The notes below the pieces were generated by a model. That model saw nothing but the letters and a program-made list of their open reading frames with translations. It made no database searches and had not been told where the DNA came from. This document shows positions 59,515 through 64,000 of a stretch of DNA of 64,000 nucleotides, one piece after another (position 1 is the stretch's first letter; the number at the start of each line of letters is the position of its first letter). The DNA is taken from contig CAIIXF020000009.1 of assembly GCA_903813345.2 (NCBI GenBank), positions 1,614,001 to 1,678,000 of the forward strand, read 5' to 3'. A program made the translations under genes and the position numbers. Source of the stretch: Owenia fusiformis. Its lineage: Eukaryota > Annelida > Polychaeta > Sabellida > Oweniidae.

Positions 59515-59622
59515 TGGTCACATTTGCTCCGATTTTCACTACGGCGCCCGGCCGATTGAGTATTGTGTTCAGAAATGTATTCAATTTTGAACAAAATACT
59601 CGCAGCAAATGTGATCCAGGCA
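59515..59622. mobile_element. Small MITE (gcctgggtcacatttgct family)
   Basis: tggtcacatttgctccgatt at one end and its near-complement gcagcaaatgtgatccaggc at the other. The centre has ggcgcccggccgattgagta. Pieces of the family also lie at 21203, 22630, 31013 and 32805. Confidence 0.65.
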
Positions 59623-59970
59623 TTACACAGCGGTATTTCGAACATACTATTGTTGCTTAACCACGACCTAGCCAATTTTAAAATCATACTCCTTATTTAA
59701 ATCCAATTCAAACATGACCGTGCTCTATTCGAATTTCTCAACCAATCAGAATGCAGCATAGCCAATATAGAACGTTCTCTAATTCTCCATAGATGCACGA
59801 CCATGCTCTATTCAATCTGCAATTTGCATTGTTTTGAGTGACGTCACAAACAAACAGCCCAAACAAATTCTAAAATTTTTCCGGCCGACTTCAGAATCTT
59901 GACAGCATGCGTATTCTTCTTTCATGCCCGTTCCACAGACACGGCTTTTACTAATTTTTATGTTTGAATC

Positions 59971-60129
59971 GGAATAAATAATGATAGGCCATTCAATATG
60001 GTGAAATTCAGCACTCGTTGGACAGAATGTTAGTACAAATGCACTCACCTTCGGTTCGTGCTTTGTACAACATTCTGTCCAACTCGTGCTGAATTTCACC
60101 ATATTGAATGGCCTATCATTATTTATTCC
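59971..60129. repeat. 159-bp near-perfect palindrome
   Basis: ggaataaataatgataggcc through gttggacagaatgtt reads back as its complement in 60060-60129, with a loop around gcactcaccttcggttcgtgc. Confidence 0.85.
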
Positions 60130-61084
60130 TTAAGTAAACGATCAATGTCTAGGTATTTGGCGTTTGATGATACCATGGCCCTTGGCGAATTATGATTAGA
60201 TGAACCGAGGTCAACATTAATGTTTCTTGTACAAGGTCATCCCAAGGTCTAAGATAAATATTTAGGTATTTTACGTTTCAAGACCTTTGGACAAATTCGA
60301 TTCAACGATGTATTAAAGTTAAAATGTATACAGAGATAAAATAGGTTATCTCCTATCGTTTCCTTGTGTATACGTTTATGTCTCTGCGTAATAACGCAGA
60401 TGCGAGCAGGTAGTTACCAATCTCACCACAAGGTGGCTCGTTCGGGTCAGATAGCATGGCGGGTATGGTAGAAAGTTCCCTTTAACTTAAAGTACATCTG
60501 TTTTCGTGGTTAAATTTTCATATCACCCTTAAAATGTATCTAATAGCAATGCAATTAAAATATGTCCAGTGAACGAAAATGCAATACAAGAATAGATATT
60601 TCACTTTTTGTGATTTTGTAACAATGGGGTTATTTTTTGTATATGTAACATGGTCATTTTCACATTTTATATTATTACTGTTCATATTAATCAATCCCTA
60701 TTCATCTCAATATAACAGGTCCCTAAGTAGGTTGTTTGCAGTTTTACTCTTTTAATACCATGTTCACTTTTCACCTTGAGTTATTCAACTATGCAAACTG
60801 TGTCAGTTTTATATATCTATTGTTCCCCAATATGGTCTTTCTCACTCACATGTAGCTGAGTTTGCATTGGGTGTTGGCTTGTCAGTAGTTGCTGTAAGAG
60901 TTCATGTTGTACATTACAGAGCATTGTATTTTAATCATTGAAGTTTGAAATATACTATTTTATATATATTTTAATTTGAAGTTCGAGTTATTTTATTGCC
61001 ACCCACGGGCCTTCCACACGCCCATTTACATATAACGCTTTGAAACAACTTTAAAAAGTGAGCAATGTCAGTGTTGTGATAATA

Positions 61085-61882
61085 GAGAATTTTCGTTATA
61101 AGTTGTTTCAAAAACTTATACGTATACTTATAGTTTAAAGGGTCTTGTCGAACTAAAATCAATTCAAATTGATTTTCATCATTAATCAGTACCAAGTGGG
61201 GCATAACCATTCCCGATATAGTCAAGCTTCATCATCAACTAGGGACTGCGAATACAATGTCCTTTGCTAGTGTCAATTATGAACACGATAAACTAAATTC
61301 TAGTTGACGGGTCCTTGTAGTGTACGATAAACAAGACCCTTTAAAGTGAATCACTACACGAACGAGTCGATCATTTCAAAGTTATCATGAAATTATAAGG
61401 TCAATTTTTAAGTTTTTACGTTTAAAAGGGCCTTTATACGCAGATTATAAACTTACAGAGTTGGATCTCCGCATAGTATATGTGTGGACCTACTGACCAG
61501 AATGGCTTATTAAAATTAATCGGCTGAATAGGCATAGTATCCAATCAAATAGCTCGACTCATTCATTAGCTGAACTAATTCTCCCTTCGTTATTTCTACA
61601 AGGTGATTCAAAACGATCATCTACAAAAAATATATTTGAGAGTAGATAAATCTGTAAAACCCGTGTGCTATATCAGCCTATTTGATTCTAGAAAACACAT
61701 ATGACACAACTAAACATGCTTTACATGTACATCAAGGGGGTACGGATGGTATGCCATTGGCCCTTTTTATTACCGTCCTAGGAGATATTTCCCGACGAAT
61801 TAGGAAATTATGAAACACCTTGTTTATTGGGTTTATATAAGTATACGTATACGTTTTTAAAAAACTTATAACGAAAATTCTC
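61085..61882. mobile_element. TIR element, 798 bp
   Basis: Ends gagaattttcgttataagtt and complement, about 45 nt with small gaps, continuing to acgtatactta. Flanked by TA on both sides. Interior non-coding. Confidence 0.75.
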
Positions 61883-61968
61883 TAATAACGCCCCTCATAC
61901 CTATTTATTACAGGTCGTGTAGACCATTGTTGCCTGATTTATAGCAAAAACATTGACTTTTGCACGTT

Positions 61969-61996
61969 GATGATGATGATGATGATGATGATGATG
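61969..61996. repeat. (GAT)n microsatellite
   Basis: Nine GAT units in a row. Confidence 0.95.
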
Positions 61997-62720
61997 CGCC
62001 TTTTATAATAGATCTCATATCTTAGAAGCGTATCAGTTCAAAGAATACTAGAAGACCTTACATATTTTGCCATGCACTGCGCCTATTCATTTGGCAATTC
62101 AGTTGTAAATGTTATCTTGAAAAAAATAAATCTTCCAAATTTGTTGAGTTTTCTTGCAGAAATCGCCTACCTCCATCCATTTTGTATGATCACAAGGCGT
62201 GATTTAAGCTGCTGATATTCTTCTTTAAACGAGTCGGATTTTCAAAATCTATAAGTTGGACTCCCTTTATAGAAGCTTTGAACTGAATTTGCACTGCTTA
62301 ATGCTGAAATTTTATTGTTTATCCATACATTTTAAGAAAAAATGTATAAAAAAAGATGTTAAAGCCAAATGTTGCCCTAAAAATTCAGAAAATGTAAAAA
62401 AATTCGAATTTTCTATGTACAGGCCTTGTTGCCCCTTTAAGAAGCTTAATATGTAAATTATCTAATCAAACATTTCGTCCACCATTTTGAAACACTAATC
62501 AATCCAATCTGTGCTAGCGATTCATAGGGCGAACCAGTGGGATATTTCCAGGGTTCATACACACCTGGAAATGTCAGGGAAATTGACTTGATTTTCCAAG
62601 TGCTGGAAATGTCAGGTAATTTTAAAATTAGGTCAAAAGGGCCAAAGATGAATTTTGAAACGGTAGACATGTCAGGGAAATGTCAGGGAAATTTGTATCA
62701 GTGTTGAAAAAATAATGTTC

Positions 62721-64000
62721 CAGAGATTAATGTTTCCAAACTGTTTTGAAACAAACTAACGTCTTGTTTTCAACCTACACCTTGCTCCTTTCTGTCGTAT
62801 TTAATAAAACAAAAACAGTATATCACGGAGGGATACGAACCACTCACCTGGGACTTGGTTATTCACTAGCGCCATAGGCGTTCTACTATTCTGGATACAA
62901 CTGACGAGTCGTATTTAAGTGGAGACAAAAGTGAGGATCATTTTGAATTGACGCTCGGTATAAATATATAATACTTTTGTTCTTTCATATCGGTAGCTCG
63001 TTGGCCTCATGGTTAGCGTGCCTGGCTTCCATAGTCTAGGTTAGTTGATCGAGACCCGTTCATGTCGAACTTTTTGATTTGCTTGTCAAGATATAATAAG
63101 TAGGGCAAAATCCAGAAAAAGTAGATCAAAAATACTCCAATGGAGTATAAAATTGTCACCAGGATTCCGGAATGAGACGAATGTTAACTCGTGAAATCTC
63201 GGTAGATAAAGTAGGTCAGAAAATCCGGATTAATCCGAACAAGGTTCGGGAATTTCCGTCATAAGAAGTAGGTCAAAAATACTCCAATGGAGTATAAAAT
63301 TGTCACCAGGATTCCGAAATACGACGAATCGAATCGGCAAACTTCGGTACAATAATGAAGTGCATAAAAATCGTGAAACAGGTGTCAGGGGCTTCCCTCA
63401 TCTTTCCATAAATGGTTCCAAAAGCCTTATATGGATCTATCACGTGACATTCAAAATGACGTTCCTATATGGTTCTATGGGCCTTATATGGATCTTTCGA
63501 ACACGTGACCAAATCAAAATCAAAATCAAAATTTTACCTTGACCATTGGATGGGATTTCATAGAAAATATCAAAGAAAACATATTCTCGTGATCCTTAAA
63601 TCACTTAAATTCGATCATTTTATCTTCACCCCTTGATGGAATTTTATGAAAGAAGTTATGAAAACACATCATCATGTAAGGGTTTTCACCTAAATTAGCT
63701 CGTTTTATCTTGACCCTTCAATTGAATTTCATTGAAAAATGTTTCATGAAAAATATCATGTTATGATTTGTATTTAAATAAGACCGTTTCATTTAAATAC
63801 TTGCTGGATAATATTTCATTAAAAAACGCACTTTAAAAATATTTCAGGATTTGCCTTAATTTAACAATGTAATGTAAGTATTAGATTGACTCTCAAATAG
63901 GGTTCTATTTTAACTTTTTTTATTGAAATTAATACTAGGCAGGACTCACTCTCTAAATAGCTAATAAAAATTCAACCCTTGGATGTGATTTCGTTGAAAA
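62721..64000. repeat. Right arm of the 1.25-kb inverted repeat
   Basis: Reverse complement of 57121-58372, and it continues past the window end. An 80-codon frame at 63300-63542 is open here but frameshifted in the left arm, which argues against coding. It includes mirror copies of the two tRNA-like modules. Confidence 0.9.

Larger units (their letters stand above)
58373..62720. other. Interior between the two inverted arms, 4.35 kb
   Basis: No transposase, polymerase or host exon was recognised. It contains a MITE of the gcctgggtcacatttgct family (59515), a 159-bp palindrome (59971), a TA-flanked TIR element (61085) and a (GAT)n run (61969). A fragment resembling an arm (aaatacaactcgtcagttgtatccag) occurs near 59112. 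Confidence 0.6.

Noticed and set aside
57584-63542. Mirror-image frames in the two long inverted arms
   Set aside because: The same 80-codon frame is frameshifted in the left arm and has no family features; arm identity alone explains the pair.

Overview
The window looks like part of a metazoan nuclear genome. It is AT-rich, has no dense ORFs, shows spliceosomal exons with GT/AG borders, and is packed with decayed eukaryotic transposons (Penelope-like elements, mariner, a LINE and many foldback elements). The repeat mix suggests a marine invertebrate, perhaps a lophotrochozoan such as a mollusc. That placement is an inference and is weak.

One host gene can be supported. A plus-strand gene runs through about 15.45-55.48 kb. 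It has eight single-domain EGF-like exons and one 39-nt linker exon, plus one speculative extra exon at 45.65 kb. Every exon starts and ends in phase 1 and has a length divisible by three, so any subset can be skipped without a frameshift. The nine exons give 355 codons spread over 40 kb, with introns from 0.74 to 17 kb. Neither the start nor the stop of the gene is in the window. The product would be an extracellular or membrane-tethered multi-EGF protein, and most of its modules carry the calcium-binding D-x-N/D-E-C signature.

Layout. 1-1.43 kb: a near-perfect palindrome followed by a second, diverged one. 1.43-5.5 kb: a Penelope-like (PLE) N-terminal fragment on the minus strand, diverged tandem repeats, a PLE tail and a 150-bp satellite. 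5.5-15.4 kb: mostly unassigned DNA with dispersed repeats and two weak minus-strand exon-like segments. 15.4-34.1 kb: EGF exons 1-7. Their introns carry a mariner remnant, a PLE split by a nested DNA transposon, a decayed EEADT/DTD-family remnant and two minisatellites. 34.1-51.3 kb: one very large intron made of foldback elements, a mariner with a nested insertion, 460-bp tandem repeats and further terminal-inverted-repeat (TIR) elements. 51.3-55.5 kb: EGF exon 8, a broken LINE, a foldback element and the 39-nt exon. 57.1-64 kb: two 1.25-kb inverted arms around a 4.3-kb interior. The right arm runs off the window.

Exon calls rest on reading frame, cysteine spacing, splice signals and shared phase. 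Transposon families were recognised from protein motifs and terminal repeats. No alignment or database search was possible.
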